From Streptomyces sp. CNQ-509 (GTDB lineage: Bacteria; Actinomycetota; Actinomycetes; Streptomycetales; Streptomycetaceae), in assembly GCF_001011035.1 (NCBI RefSeq), contig NZ_CP011492.1, positions 992,001-1,056,000 of the forward strand: a stretch of 64,000 nt of DNA. Reading direction: 5' to 3'. Of this stretch, positions 18,688 through 27,685 are shown piece after piece. Numbering within the stretch: position 1 is the first letter of the stretch; each line of letters opens with the position of its first letter. The notes under the pieces were generated by a model, which was given only the letters and a program-made list of their open reading frames with translations, was not told where the DNA came from and did no database searches. The position numbers and the translations under genes are program-made.

Positions 18688-18721
18688 GAGCGCCGGCGGG
18701 GACCGGGCGCCGGCGGCGCTC
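18688..18721 (-). terminator. Hairpin at the end of metH
   Basis: GAGCGCC (18688-18694) and GGCGCTC (18715-18721) form the base of a GC-rich hairpin overlapping the metH stop codon, with two further GCGCCGGC copies in the loop region. A second possible stem (AGGCCGG 18583-18589 with CCGGCCT 18603-18609) follows and leads into a short T run on the transcribed strand. Either could end the metH transcript. Confidence 0.4.
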
Positions 18722-21700
18722 AGCGGGCGTTGAAGTACTTCGCCTCGGGGTGGTGGATGACGATCGCGTCCGTGGACTGCTCCGGGTGGAGCTGGAACTC
18801 CTCGGAGAGCTTCACCCCGATCCGCTCCGGCTCCAGCAGCTCGGCGATCTTCGCCCGGTCCTCCAGGTCCGGGCACGCGCCGTAGCCGAGCGAGAACCGG
18901 GCGCCGCGGTACTTCAGCGCGAACATGTCCTCGATCTCCGCCGGGTCCTCGCCGGCGTAGCCCAGTTCGGCGCGGACCCGCGCGTGCCAGTACTCCGCCA
19001 GCGCCTCGGCGAGCTGTACCGAGAGGCCGTGCAGCTCCAGGTACTCGCGGTAGGAGTCGGCGGCGAACAGCTCGGCGGTGGCCTCGCCGATCTTCGAGCC
19101 GACGGTGACGATCTGGAAGCCGACGACGTCCGTCTCGCCGGACTCCTCCGGCCGGAAGAAGTCCGCCAGGCACAGCCGCCGGCCGCGCCGCTGCCGCGGG
19201 AAGGTGAAGCGGGTGCGCTCGGCGCCGTCGTCGCCGAGGACGATCAGGTCGTCGCCCTTGGAGACGCAGGGGAAGTAGCCGTAGACGACGGCCGCCTCCA
19301 GCAGGTTGCCGGTCTGCAGCCGGTCCAGCAGCCCGCGTAGCCGGGGCCGGCCCTCGGTGGCGACCAGGTCCTCGTACGACGGGCCGCCGCCGCGCGGCGC
19401 CTTCAGCCCCCACTGGCCCTTGAAGAGCGCGCCCTCGTCCAGCCAGGAGGCGTAGTCGGCCTGCTGGATGCCCTTGACGACCCGGGTGCCCCAGAACGGC
19501 GGGGTGGGCACGGGGTTGTCGGTGGCCACGTCGGAGCGGGCGGGAGCCTCCTCGTCGGCGGCGGGCGCCGGGGTGGCGGCGCGTACCCGGCGGGGGCGCA
19601 GCTCGGGCAGCTCGGCGCCGGGGACGCCCCGCTTGACGCCGATGAGGGCGTCCATGAGGCGCAGGCCCTCGAAGGCGTCGCGGGCGTAGCGGACCTCGCC
19701 CTCGTAGACCTCGTGCAGGTCCTGCTCGACGTACGCGCGGGTGAGCGCGGCGCCGCCGAGGATCACCGGGTAGCGGGAGGCCAGCCGGCGCTGGTTCAGC
19801 TCCTCCAGGTTCTCCTTCATGATCACCGTGGACTTCACCAGCAGCCCGGACATCCCGATCACGTCGGCGGCGTGCTCCTCCGCGGCCTCCAGGATCGCCG
19901 AGACGGGCTGCTTGATGCCGAGGTTGACCACGTGGTAGCCGTTGTTGGAGAGGATGATGTCGACCAGGTTCTTGCCGATGTCGTGGACGTCGCCGCGCAC
20001 GGTGGCCAGCACGATCGTGCCCTTGCCCGAGCCGCCCACGCCGTCGTCGACCTTCTCCATGTGCGGCTCCAGATACGCCACCGCGGTCTTCATCACCTCG
20101 GCGGACTGGAGCACGAACGGGAGCTGCATCTGCCCGGAGCCGAACAGCTCGCCGACGACCTTCATGCCGTCGAGCAGCGTCTCGTTGACGATCTCCAGCG
20201 CCGGCCGCTCGGCGAGCGCGGCGTCCAGGTCGGCCTCCAGGCCGTTCTTCTCGCCGTCGATGATCCGCCGCTTCAGCCGCTCCTCCAGCGGCAGCGCGGC
20301 CAGTTCCTCGGCCCTGCCGGCCTTCATCGACTTGGTGTCGACGCCCTCGAAGAGCTCCAGCAGGCGCTGCAGCGGGTCGTACGCGGGCTCGTCGCCCTCG
20401 GCCGGGCGGCGCCGGTCGTAGATGAGGTCCAGGCACACCTGCACCTGCTCCTCCTCCAGCCGGGCGATCGGCAGGATCTTGCTGGCGTGCACGATCGCCG
20501 AGTCCAGGCCGGCCTTCACGCACTCGTCGAGGAAGACGGAGTTGAGCACGACGCGGGCGGCCGGGTTGAGGCCGAAGGAGATGTTCGACAACCCGAGCGT
20601 GGTCTGCACGGCGGGGTGGCGGCGCTTGAGCTCGCGGATCGCCTCGATGGTGGCGGCACCGTCGCCGCGGGACTCCTCCTGGCCGGTGCAGATGGTGAAG
20701 GTGAGGCAGTCGATGAGGATGTCGGACTCGTGGATGCCCCAGTTGCCGGTGAGGTCCTCGATCAGCCGCTCGGCGATGGCGACCTTGTGCTCGGCGGTAC
20801 GGGCCTGGCCCTCCTCGTCGATGGTGAGCGCCATCAGGGCGGCGCCGTGCTCGCGGGCGAGCGTCGCGACGCGGGCGAAGCGGGACTCGGGGCCGTCGCC
20901 GTCCTCGTAGTTGACGGAGTTGATCACGGCCCGGCCGCCGAGCTTCTCCAGGCCGGCGCGGATCACGTCGACCTCGGTGGAGTCCAGCACGATGGGCAGC
21001 GTGGAAGCCGTGGCGAACCGGCCCGCGAGTTCGGCCATGTCGGCGGCGCCGTCGCGGCCGACGTAGTCGACGCAGAGGTCGAGCATGTGGGCGCCCTCGC
21101 GGATCTGGTCGCGGGCCATCTCCACGCAGTCGTCCCAGCGGCCTTCGAGCATGGCGGTACGGAACTTCTTCGAGCCGTTGGCGTTGGTGCGCTCGCCGAT
21201 CGCCAGGTACGAGGTGTCCTGCCGGAACGGCACCGTCTGGTACAGCGACGCGGCCCCCGGCTCGGGGCGGGGCGTGCGCTCGCCCGGCTGCAGCTCCCGT
21301 ACCCGCTCGGTGAGCTGCCGCAGGTGCTCCGGGGTGGTGCCGCAGCAGCCGCCGACCAGGGACAGCCCGTACTCGCGGACGAACGTCTCCTGGGCGTCGG
21401 CCAGTTCGCCCGCAGTCAGCGGGTAGTGGGCGCCGTCCTTGCCGAGCACCGGGAGGCCGGCGTTGGGCATGCAGGACAGCGGCACCCGGGAGTGCCGGGC
21501 GAGGTAGCGCAGGTGCTCGCTCATCTCGGCCGGCCCGGTGGCGCAGTTCAGCCCGATCATGTCGATGCCCAGCGGCTCCAGCGCGGTGAGCGCGGCGCCG
21601 ATCTCGCTGCCGAGGAGCATGGCGCCGGTGGTCTCGACGGTCACCGAGCAGATCAGCGGCAGGTCCACGCCGGTGGCCGCCAGCGCCCGGCGGGCGCCGA

Positions 21701-22256
21701 GGACGGCGGACTTGGTCTGCAGCAGGTCCTGGGTGGTCTCGACGAGCAGCGCGTCGGCGCCGCCGGCGATCATGCCCTCGGCGTTCTGCTGGTACGCGTC
21801 GCGCAGCGTGCCGTACGCGACGTGGCCGAGGGTCGGCAGCTTGGTGCCCGGGCCCATGGAGCCGAGGACCCAGCGCTGCCGGCCGTCGCCCGCGGTGTGC
21901 GCGTCGGCGGACTCGCGGGCGATGCGCACGCCGGACTCGGAGAGCTCGAAGATCCGGTCGGCGATGTCGTACTCGCCGAGGGCGGCGTGGTTGGCGCCGA
22001 AGGTGTTGGTCTCGACGCAGTCGACGCCGGCCGCGAAGTACTCGTCGTGCACGGAGCGCACGATGTCCGGGCGGGTGACGTTGAGGATCTCGTTGCAGCC
22101 TTCCAGCTGCTGGAAGTCGTCAAGCGTGGGCTCCTGCGCCTGGAGCATCGTGCCCATCGCGCCGTCGGCCACCACCACGCGGGTGGCGAGGGCCTCGCGC
22201 AGTGCGTCGGCGCGGGTCTGCTGGCTGGCGGCGGGCTGGGACGGCTGCGAGGCCAT
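18720..22256 (-). CDS. metH: Cobalamin-dependent methionine synthase
   Basis: 1178 residues, full length for the family. It transfers the methyl group of methyltetrahydrofolate to homocysteine via cobalamin. Domain order: homocysteine-binding barrel (ADGAMGTML; zinc cysteines in VGGCCGTTPEHL), pterin-binding barrel (GERTNANGSKKFR), B12-binding cap and Rossmann domains with the lower-ligand motif DVHDIGKN, and a C-terminal reactivation (AdoMet) domain (ADFFRPEESGETDVVGFQ, ARFSLGYGACPDLEDR). ATG 22256 follows GAGGGAG. The preceding gap to gylR contains nothing that I recognise as a cobalamin riboswitch. Confidence 0.97.
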   Translation of the reverse strand: MASQPSQPAASQQTRADALREALATRVVVADGAMGTMLQAQEPTLDDFQQLEGCNEILNVTRPDIVRSVHDEYFAAGVDCVETNTFGANHAALGEYDIADRIFELSESGVRIARESADAHTAGDGRQRWVLGSMGPGTKLPTLGHVAYGTLRDAYQQNAEGMIAGGADALLVETTQDLLQTKSAVLGARRALAATGVDLPLICSVTVETTGAMLLGSEIGAALTALEPLGIDMIGLNCATGPAEMSEHLRYLARHSRVPLSCMPNAGLPVLGKDGAHYPLTAGELADAQETFVREYGLSLVGGCCGTTPEHLRQLTERVRELQPGERTPRPEPGAASLYQTVPFRQDTSYLAIGERTNANGSKKFRTAMLEGRWDDCVEMARDQIREGAHMLDLCVDYVGRDGAADMAELAGRFATASTLPIVLDSTEVDVIRAGLEKLGGRAVINSVNYEDGDGPESRFARVATLAREHGAALMALTIDEEGQARTAEHKVAIAERLIEDLTGNWGIHESDILIDCLTFTICTGQEESRGDGAATIEAIRELKRRHPAVQTTLGLSNISFGLNPAARVVLNSVFLDECVKAGLDSAIVHASKILPIARLEEEQVQVCLDLIYDRRRPAEGDEPAYDPLQRLLELFEGVDTKSMKAGRAEELAALPLEERLKRRIIDGEKNGLEADLDAALAERPALEIVNETLLDGMKVVGELFGSGQMQLPFVLQSAEVMKTAVAYLEPHMEKVDDGVGGSGKGTIVLATVRGDVHDIGKNLVDIILSNNGYHVVNLGIKQPVSAILEAAEEHAADVIGMSGLLVKSTVIMKENLEELNQRRLASRYPVILGGAALTRAYVEQDLHEVYEGEVRYARDAFEGLRLMDALIGVKRGVPGAELPELRPRRVRAATPAPAADEEAPARSDVATDNPVPTPPFWGTRVVKGIQQADYASWLDEGALFKGQWGLKAPRGGGPSYEDLVATEGRPRLRGLLDRLQTGNLLEAAVVYGYFPCVSKGDDLIVLGDDGAERTRFTFPRQRRGRRLCLADFFRPEESGETDVVGFQIVTVGSKIGEATAELFAADSYREYLELHGLSVQLAEALAEYWHARVRAELGYAGEDPAEIEDMFALKYRGARFSLGYGACPDLEDRAKIAELLEPERIGVKLSEEFQLHPEQSTDAIVIHHPEAKYFNAR

Positions 22257-22450
22257 GGGGATACTCCCTCGTGTGCGACGGCTGTCGGCTATGCGCGGCC
22301 CGCGGGGGCCGGTGCACGGGCCAAGGGTATCGGCCGGAGCCGGTGCGGCGCGGGCTGTCCCACGACCCGGACGGTGCAGGTGTGCGGGGTTTTCCGGCAG
22401 ACTCGGGCACGATCGGCACGTCCGGGGTCTTCCCCGACCGCTCCCCTGCG

Positions 22451-22490
22451 GCGGAACAATGACCGATACTGTTCAGCATTGTCGAACTCC
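22451..22490. promoter_or_regulatory. Probable GylR operator upstream of gylR
   Basis: A 40-bp block aligns without gaps (about 30/40 identical by eye) with 23351-23390 before glpF. The conserved parts are GCGGAACA at the left end and GCATTGTCGAAC at the right; the middle differs. ACAATG (22456-22461) and CATTGT (22477-22482) form an inverted repeat. It ends 24 bp before the gylR GTG, a position suited to autoregulation by the IclR-family protein. Confidence 0.7.
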
Positions 22491-22514
22491 CGGTCTCGTT
22501 GAGGAGGATCTTCC

Positions 22515-23279
22515 GTGGCACGGAACATCCAGTCGCTCGAGCGAGCGGCTGCGGTGCTGCGCCTGCTGGCCGGAGGAGAGCGGCGCCTGGGCCTGTCCGA
22601 CGTCGCCTCGACGCTGGGCCTGGCCAAGGGCACGGCGCACGGCATCCTGCGCACGCTGCAGCAGGAGGGCTTCGTCGAGCAGGACCCGGTCTCCGGGCGG
22701 TACCAGCTCGGCGCCGAACTGCTCCGCCTGGGCAACAGCTACCTGGACGTGCACGAGTTGCGCGCCCGCGCCCTGCCCTGGACCGACGACCTGGCCAGGG
22801 CCAGCGGCGAGAGCGTGCACCTGGGCGTGCTGCACCACCAGGGCGTGCTCATCGTCCACCACGTCTTCCGGCCCGACGACAGCCGGCAGGTGCTGGAGAT
22901 AGGCGCCATGCTGCCGCTGCACAGCACGGCGCTGGGCAAGGTCCTGTGCGCGGTCGACCCGGTGGCCCACGCCGAGGCCGCGGAGGGCGACCGCAAGGCG
23001 CTCACGCCCGCCACGGTCACCGGGGCGGCGGACTTCGAGCGGATCCTGGAGCTGACCCGGGCCCGCGGCTGGGGCTCCGACGTCGAGGAGACCTGGGACG
23101 GCATCGCGGCCGTCGCCGCCCCCGTGCGGGACCGCCGCGGCATGCCCGTGGGCGCCGTGGGCGTCACCGGGGCGGTGGAGCGCGTCTGCCCCGGCGGCGA
23201 GCTGCGGCCGGAACTGGTGGCCGCGGTGCGCGACTGCGCCCGGGCGGTCGCCAGGGACCTGGGCGCCGGGCGCTTCTGA
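22515..23279 (+). CDS. gylR: IclR-family regulator of glycerol catabolism
   Basis: 254 residues. An N-terminal winged helix (SLERAAAVLRLLAGGERRLG, LAKGTAHGILRTLQQEGFVE) is followed by the IclR effector domain (HSTALGKVLCA, WDGIAAVAAPVRDRRG). It directly precedes glpF-glpK-glpD on the same strand, as gylR precedes gylCABX in S. coelicolor, where GylR is a repressor relieved by glycerol-3-phosphate. GTG 22515 has GAGGAGG upstream. A matching operator-like element occurs before both gylR and glpF. Confidence 0.93.
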   Translation: MARNIQSLERAAAVLRLLAGGERRLGLSDVASTLGLAKGTAHGILRTLQQEGFVEQDPVSGRYQLGAELLRLGNSYLDVHELRARALPWTDDLARASGESVHLGVLHHQGVLIVHHVFRPDDSRQVLEIGAMLPLHSTALGKVLCAVDPVAHAEAAEGDRKALTPATVTGAADFERILELTRARGWGSDVEETWDGIAAVAAPVRDRRGMPVGAVGVTGAVERVCPGGELRPELVAAVRDCARAVARDLGAGRF

Positions 23280-23350
23280 CCGCGCGAGCCTCCTCCGACT
23301 GGCCGATTCCCCGTTTTCCCGCCACCGGGCCTTGACGTGCCTGTGACGTG

Positions 23351-23390
23351 GCGGAACACTGCCGTGCACCGGTCGGCATTGTCGAACACC
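23351..23390. promoter_or_regulatory. Probable GylR operator upstream of glpF
   Basis: The partner of 22451-22490: GCGGAACA at the left and GCATTGTCGAAC at the right in identical spacing. The inverted repeat here is ACACTG...CATTGT, one mismatch from the other copy. It lies 78 bp before the glpF start, upstream of the likely promoter segment at 23391-23415. Confidence 0.7.
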
Positions 23391-23468
23391 TAACGATAAT
23401 TTTGACGTAGGGTGTGATGCGCGGAGCGGATTCCTTGTACGGACCAGCCAGGACAAAGGAGTCGCAGG

Positions 23469-24266
23469 ATGGACCCGTCCAATTGGGACATATTTAGCGG
23501 CGAGGTGCTCGGGACGGCCTTGCTGATCGTTCTCGGTGGCGGCGTGGTCGCCGCCATCACCTTCAAGAAGTCCAAGGCGCACCAGGCGGGCTGGGTCGCG
23601 ATCGCCTTCGGCTGGGGTCTCGCGGTCATGGTCGGTGCCTACGCGGTCGCCGGCGTATCCGGCGCCCACCTCAACCCCGCGGTGACCCTCGGGCTTGCGA
23701 TCAAGGGCGACACCGACTGGGGCGACGTACCGCTCTACCTCGCCTCCGAGATGCTCGGTGCCATGATCGGCGCCGCGTTCGTCTGGCTGGCCTACTACGG
23801 CCAGTTCCACGACCACCTGACCGACAGGGAAGTCGTCGGTCACCTGGAGAACGCGGACGCGAAGGCGATCGAGGCCCATGAGAAGGGGGCGGGCCCGGTG
23901 CTCGGCGTCTTCTCCACCGGCCCCGAGATCCGCAACGCCGTGCAGAACCTCATGACAGAGATCATCGGCACCTTCGTCCTGGTCATCGCGATCCTCACCC
24001 AGGGCCTCAACCAGGAGGGCAACGGGCTCGGCCCGCTGGGCGTACTGATCGTCGCCCTGGTGGTCGTCAGCATCGGTCTCTCGCTCGGTGGCCCCACCGG
24101 TTACGCCATCAACCCCGCGCGCGACCTCGGGCCGCGCATCGTCCACGCCCTCCTTCCACTGCCCAACAAGGGCGGCTCGGACTGGACCTACGCGTGGGTG
24201 CCCGTCGTCGGTCCGCTGATCGGCGGCGCCGCCGCCGGCGGCCTGTACCAAGCCGTCTTCGCCTGA
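23469..24266 (+). CDS. glpF: Glycerol facilitator, aquaporin family
   Basis: 265 residues with six membrane segments and the two pore motifs NPA at residues 69-71 (HLNPAVTLG) and 215-217 (AINPARDLG). The Asp following the second NPAR motif is the glyceroporin form. An extracellular or periplasmic-side insertion of about 40 residues (roughly 112-150) is charged. It is first in the glpF-glpK-glpD operon after the GylR operator. ATG 23469 has AAAGGAG upstream. Confidence 0.96.
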   Translation: MDPSNWDIFSGEVLGTALLIVLGGGVVAAITFKKSKAHQAGWVAIAFGWGLAVMVGAYAVAGVSGAHLNPAVTLGLAIKGDTDWGDVPLYLASEMLGAMIGAAFVWLAYYGQFHDHLTDREVVGHLENADAKAIEAHEKGAGPVLGVFSTGPEIRNAVQNLMTEIIGTFVLVIAILTQGLNQEGNGLGPLGVLIVALVVVSIGLSLGGPTGYAINPARDLGPRIVHALLPLPNKGGSDWTYAWVPVVGPLIGGAAAGGLYQAVFA

Positions 24267-24272
24267 GCCGGA

Positions 24273-24295
24273 CGTCCCGCCCGCCGGGCGGGACG
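24273..24295 (+). terminator. Intra-operon hairpin between glpF and glpK
   Basis: CGTCCCGCCC (24273-24282) and GGGCGGGACG (24286-24295) form a perfect 10-bp stem with a 3-nt loop, beginning 6 nt after the glpF stop. It could be a partial terminator or mRNA-stabilising structure setting the facilitator-to-kinase ratio. Confidence 0.6.
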
Positions 24296-24346
24296 GCGCA
24301 GGGCACCACCTCGACCCATGCCGGACAAACGACGTATCGGAGCGAC

Positions 24347-25873
24347 ATGACCGACGCACACACTGCAGGCCCGTTCATTGCGGCTATCGATCAGGGGACG
24401 ACTTCGAGCCGGTGCATCGTGTTCGACACCGATGGCCGGATCGTGTCGGTGGACCAGAAGGAACACGAGCAGATCTTCCCCAAGCCCGGCTGGGTCGAGC
24501 ACAACGCCACCGAGATCTGGCGCAACGTCCAGCAGGTCGTCGACGGCGCCGTCGCCAAAGCCGGCATCACCCGCACCGACGTCAAAGCCATCGGCATCAC
24601 CAACCAACGCGAAACCACCCTGCTCTGGGACAAGCACACCGGCGAACCCGTCGCCAACGCCATCGTCTGGCAAGACACCCGCACCGCCGAACTCTGCCGC
24701 CAACTCGGCGGCACCCAAGGACAAGACCGCTTCCGCGCCGCCACCGGCCTGCCCCTGGCCTCCTACTTCGCCGGCCCCAAAATCCGCTGGCTCCTCGACA
24801 ACACCCCCGGCCTCCTCGCCCGCGCCGAAGCCGGCGACATCCTCTTCGGCACCATGGACTCCTGGGTCATCTGGAACCTCACCGGAGGCCCCGGCCGCGG
24901 CGTCCACGTCACCGACGTCACCAACGCCTCCCGCACCATGCTCATGAACCTCGAAACCCTCGACTGGGACCCCGCCATCTGCGAAGCCATGGGCGTCCCC
25001 CTCGCGGTCCTCCCCCAGATCCGCTCCTCCGCCGAGGTCTACGGCCACGCCGCCTCCGGCACCCTCACCGGCATCCCGGTCGCCTCCGCACTGGGCGACC
25101 AGCAAGCCGCACTCTTCGGACAGACCTGCTTCGACCAGGGCGAAGCCAAATCCACCTACGGCACCGGCACCTTCCTCCTCATGAACACCGCCGGCGAACC
25201 CGTCCACTCCGAAAACGGCCTCATCACCACCGTCGGCTACCGCATCGGAGACCAGAGCGCCGTCTACGCCCTGGAAGGCTCCATCGCCATCACCGGCGCC
25301 CTGGTCCAGTGGATGCGCGACCAGATGGGCATCATCTCCACCGCCGCCGAAATCGAAACCCTCGCCCTGAGCGTCGAAGACAACGGCGGCGCCTACTTCG
25401 TCCCCGCCTTCTCCGGCCTCTTCGCCCCCTACTGGCGCGACGACGCCCGCGGCGTCATCGCCGGACTCACCCGCTACGTCACCAAAGCACACCTCGCCCG
25501 CGCCGTCCTGGAAGCCACCGCCTGGCAGACCCGCGAAATCGTCGACGCCATGACCAAAGACTCCGGCGTCGAACTCACCTCCCTCAAAGTCGACGGCGGC
25601 ATGACCGCCAACAACCTCCTCATGCAAACCCTCGCCGACGTCCTCGACGCCCCCGTCGTCCGCCCCCTGGTCGCCGAAACCACCTGCCTGGGCGCCGCCT
25701 ACGCCGCCGGACTCGCCGTCGGCTACTGGCCCGACACCGACGCCCTGCGCGCCAACTGGCGCCGCGCCGCCGAATGGACCCCCCGCATGGACGAAACCAC
25801 CCGCGAACGCGAATACAAGGACTGGCTCAAAGCAGTCCAGCGCACCATGGGCTGGATCGAAGACAAGGAGTAG
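24347..25873 (+). CDS. glpK: Glycerol kinase
   Basis: 508 residues. It phosphorylates glycerol to glycerol-3-phosphate. FGGY-kinase motifs are [12 protein letters not shown] at the N-terminus, [14 protein letters not shown], and [20 protein letters not shown] near the C-terminus. ATG 24347 is used because a longer frame starting at 24194 overlaps glpF and adds Arg-rich noise. Codon use changes abruptly near 24556: the first about 70 codons favour GAG/CAG/AAG, then GAA/CAA/AAA dominate until the end, after which glpD returns to the normal pattern. This suggests a recombined segment. Confidence 0.96.
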   Translation: MTDAHTAGPFIAAIDQGTTSSRCIVFDTDGRIVSVDQKEHEQIFPKPGWVEHNATEIWRNVQQVVDGAVAKAGITRTDVKAIGITNQRETTLLWDKHTGEPVANAIVWQDTRTAELCRQLGGTQGQDRFRAATGLPLASYFAGPKIRWLLDNTPGLLARAEAGDILFGTMDSWVIWNLTGGPGRGVHVTDVTNASRTMLMNLETLDWDPAICEAMGVPLAVLPQIRSSAEVYGHAASGTLTGIPVASALGDQQAALFGQTCFDQGEAKSTYGTGTFLLMNTAGEPVHSENGLITTVGYRIGDQSAVYALEGSIAITGALVQWMRDQMGIISTAAEIETLALSVEDNGGAYFVPAFSGLFAPYWRDDARGVIAGLTRYVTKAHLARAVLEATAWQTREIVDAMTKDSGVELTSLKVDGGMTANNLLMQTLADVLDAPVVRPLVAETTCLGAAYAAGLAVGYWPDTDALRANWRRAAEWTPRMDETTREREYKDWLKAVQRTMGWIEDKE

Positions 25874-25878
25874 CGGCG

Positions 25879-27501
25879 ATGACTCTCCCGCAGACCGTCC
25901 CGGCGGCGATACCCGCACTCGGGACGCACCCGACTGCCGGCCACACCCTCGGCCGCGCGGAGACCCGGGATCTGCTCGCCCGGGCCACGTACGACCTCCT
26001 GGTCATCGGCGGCGGGATCCTGGGCACCTCGGTGGCCTGGCACGCCGCCCAGTCGGGACTGCGGGTGGCGATGGTGGACGCCGGCGACTTCGCCGGCGCC
26101 ACCTCGTCCGCGTCCTCCAAGCTCGTCCACGGCGGCATCCGCTACCTGCAGAACGGCGCGGTGAAGCTGGTGGCCGAGAACCACCACGAGCGCCGGGTGC
26201 TGGCCCGCGACGTAGCGCCGCACCTGGTCAACCCGCTCCCCTTCTACCTGCCTCTCTACAAGGGCGGCCCGCACGGCGCCGCCAAGCTCGGCGCCGGCGT
26301 CTTCGCCTACTCCGCGCTCTCCGGGTTCCGCGACGGCGTGGGCCACCTCATCACCCCCGGCCGGGCGGCAAGGGACGTCCCCGCGCTGCGCACCGAAGGT
26401 CTGAAGGCGGTCGCGGTCTTCGGCGACCACCAGATGAACGACTCGCGGATGGCGGTCATGACGGTACGGGCCGCCGTCGGCGCCGGCGCCGTCGTCCTCA
26501 ACCACGCCGAGGTCACCGGGCTGCGCTTCACCCACGGCCAGGTGACGGGCGCGGATCTGCGGGACCGGCTGAGCGGCGACGAGTTCGGCGTCGACGCCCG
26601 GCTGGTGCTCAACGCCACCGGGCCGTGGGTGGACCACCTGCGGCGCCTGGAGGACGCCGCCGCGGCCCCGTCCATCCGGCTCTCCAAGGGCGCGCACATC
26701 GTGCTCAAGCGGCGGTCGCCGTGGCGCGCGGCGATGTCGACGTGGGTGGACAAGTACCGCGTCACCTTCGCGCTGCCGTGGGAGGACCAACTGCTGCTGG
26801 GCACCACGGACGAGCCGTACGAGGGCGATCCCGCCGCCGTGCACCCGACCGACGCCGACATCGCGCAGATCATCGACGAGGCGTCGCTTTCCGTGCGCGA
26901 CGACGACCTGTCGCCCGACCTCGTGACGTACGCCTACGCCGGGCTGCGGGTGCTGCCCGGCGGTCCCGGGGGTACGGAGCAGGCCAGGCGGGAGACGGTG
27001 GTCACCGAGGGCGCCGGCGGGATGCTGTCGGTGGCGGGGGGGAAGTGGACGACGTACCGGCACATCGGCCGGATGGTGCTCCGCAAGCTCGCCAAGGAGC
27101 ACGGCGGGGCGATCGCCGAGGACATGCAGCCGGTGAAGTCCCTGGTACGGCGCACGCCGCTGCCCGGCGTGGCGAACCCCAACGCGGTCGCGCACCGGCT
27201 GCTCGTCGACCGCGACCCGGGCCACCGCATGGCCCCGGACACCGCTCGCCAGCTGGCCACGCACTACGGCTCGCTGTCGTTCGACATCGCCCGTCTGGCC
27301 AACGAGAACCCGGACCTGGGCGAGCGCATCCACCCCGACGGGCCCGAGATCTGGGCGCAGGTGGTCTACGCCCGCGACCACGAGTGGGCCGAGACGGAGG
27401 ACGACGTGCTGCGCCGCCGCACGACGGTGACGATCCGCGGCCTGGACACCGCCGACGTACGGGCCAGGGTGCGGGAACTCCTCGCGCGCAAGCGGGGCTG
27501 A
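25879..27501 (+). CDS. glpD: FAD-dependent glycerol-3-phosphate dehydrogenase
   Basis: 540 residues. It oxidises glycerol-3-phosphate to dihydroxyacetone phosphate at the membrane, passing electrons to the quinone pool. FAD-binding GGGILGTSVAWHAAQSG near residue 38, the family segment SSKLVHGGIRYLQNG, substrate-domain TPLPG and GGKWTTYRHI are all seen. ATG 25879 lies 5 nt after the glpK stop, and its ribosome-binding site AAGGAG overlaps the glpK end, indicating translational coupling. It completes the glycerol catabolic operon. A terminator-like hairpin follows. Confidence 0.96.
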   Translation: MTLPQTVPAAIPALGTHPTAGHTLGRAETRDLLARATYDLLVIGGGILGTSVAWHAAQSGLRVAMVDAGDFAGATSSASSKLVHGGIRYLQNGAVKLVAENHHERRVLARDVAPHLVNPLPFYLPLYKGGPHGAAKLGAGVFAYSALSGFRDGVGHLITPGRAARDVPALRTEGLKAVAVFGDHQMNDSRMAVMTVRAAVGAGAVVLNHAEVTGLRFTHGQVTGADLRDRLSGDEFGVDARLVLNATGPWVDHLRRLEDAAAAPSIRLSKGAHIVLKRRSPWRAAMSTWVDKYRVTFALPWEDQLLLGTTDEPYEGDPAAVHPTDADIAQIIDEASLSVRDDDLSPDLVTYAYAGLRVLPGGPGGTEQARRETVVTEGAGGMLSVAGGKWTTYRHIGRMVLRKLAKEHGGAIAEDMQPVKSLVRRTPLPGVANPNAVAHRLLVDRDPGHRMAPDTARQLATHYGSLSFDIARLANENPDLGERIHPDGPEIWAQVVYARDHEWAETEDDVLRRRTTVTIRGLDTADVRARVRELLARKRG

Positions 27502-27526
27502 GCGCCCCGCCGCGGGCCGGAAGTCC

Positions 27527-27563
27527 GGAGGGGAGAGGCACCATGGGGGCGCCCCTCCCCTCC
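27527..27563 (+). terminator. Terminator of the glycerol operon
   Basis: GGAGGGGAG (27527-27535) pairs perfectly with CTCCCCTCC (27555-27563) across a 19-nt loop and is followed within a few bases by a short T run (CCGTTT). It begins 26 nt after the glpD stop. Confidence 0.55.
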
Positions 27564-27650
27564 CCCGTTTCCGCCTCCCGCCGGACTCCCGCCGGATTCG
27601 CCGCCCTCCCCCGCTCCGCTCACCCGGGTCGCAGGCATAATGGAAGCACG

Positions 27651-27667
27651 CAGACATCGGATGTCTG
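27651..27667. promoter_or_regulatory. Palindromic operator in the GntR gene promoter
   Basis: CAGACATC and GATGTCTG flank a single G, a perfect 8-bp palindrome ending 18 bp before the gntR-type ATG. Its core ACATCGGATGT (27654-27664) recurs twice before the opposing sugar operon (35451-35480), which identifies the probable recognition sequence of the encoded regulator. Confidence 0.75.
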
Positions 27668-27685
27668 TGTCAGGGAGGGCGCAAG

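Noticed and set aside
17821..20523. 900-codon minus-strand frame ending in the HAD phosphatase
   Set aside because: Only the last 244 codons from ATG 18555 encode a protein; the remainder is an alternative frame of metH and lacks codon bias.
22257..22450. Possible cobalamin riboswitch before metH
   Set aside because: I could not find the conserved B12-box or a recognisable multi-stem fold in the short leader, and the region also serves the gylR promoter.
19713..22502. 929-codon plus-strand frame opposite metH
   Set aside because: Shadow of metH with biased composition (Gly/Val/Leu/Arg) and no family resemblance.
24188..27501. Long open frames overlapping glpK and glpD (a 576-codon antisense frame rich in Gly/Asp/Val and a 1029-codon + frame reading Arg/Pro-rich through glpK)
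   Set aside because: They are consequences of extreme third-position GC. The translations are low complexity over glpK, and the authentic kinase and dehydrogenase carry full catalytic motifs.
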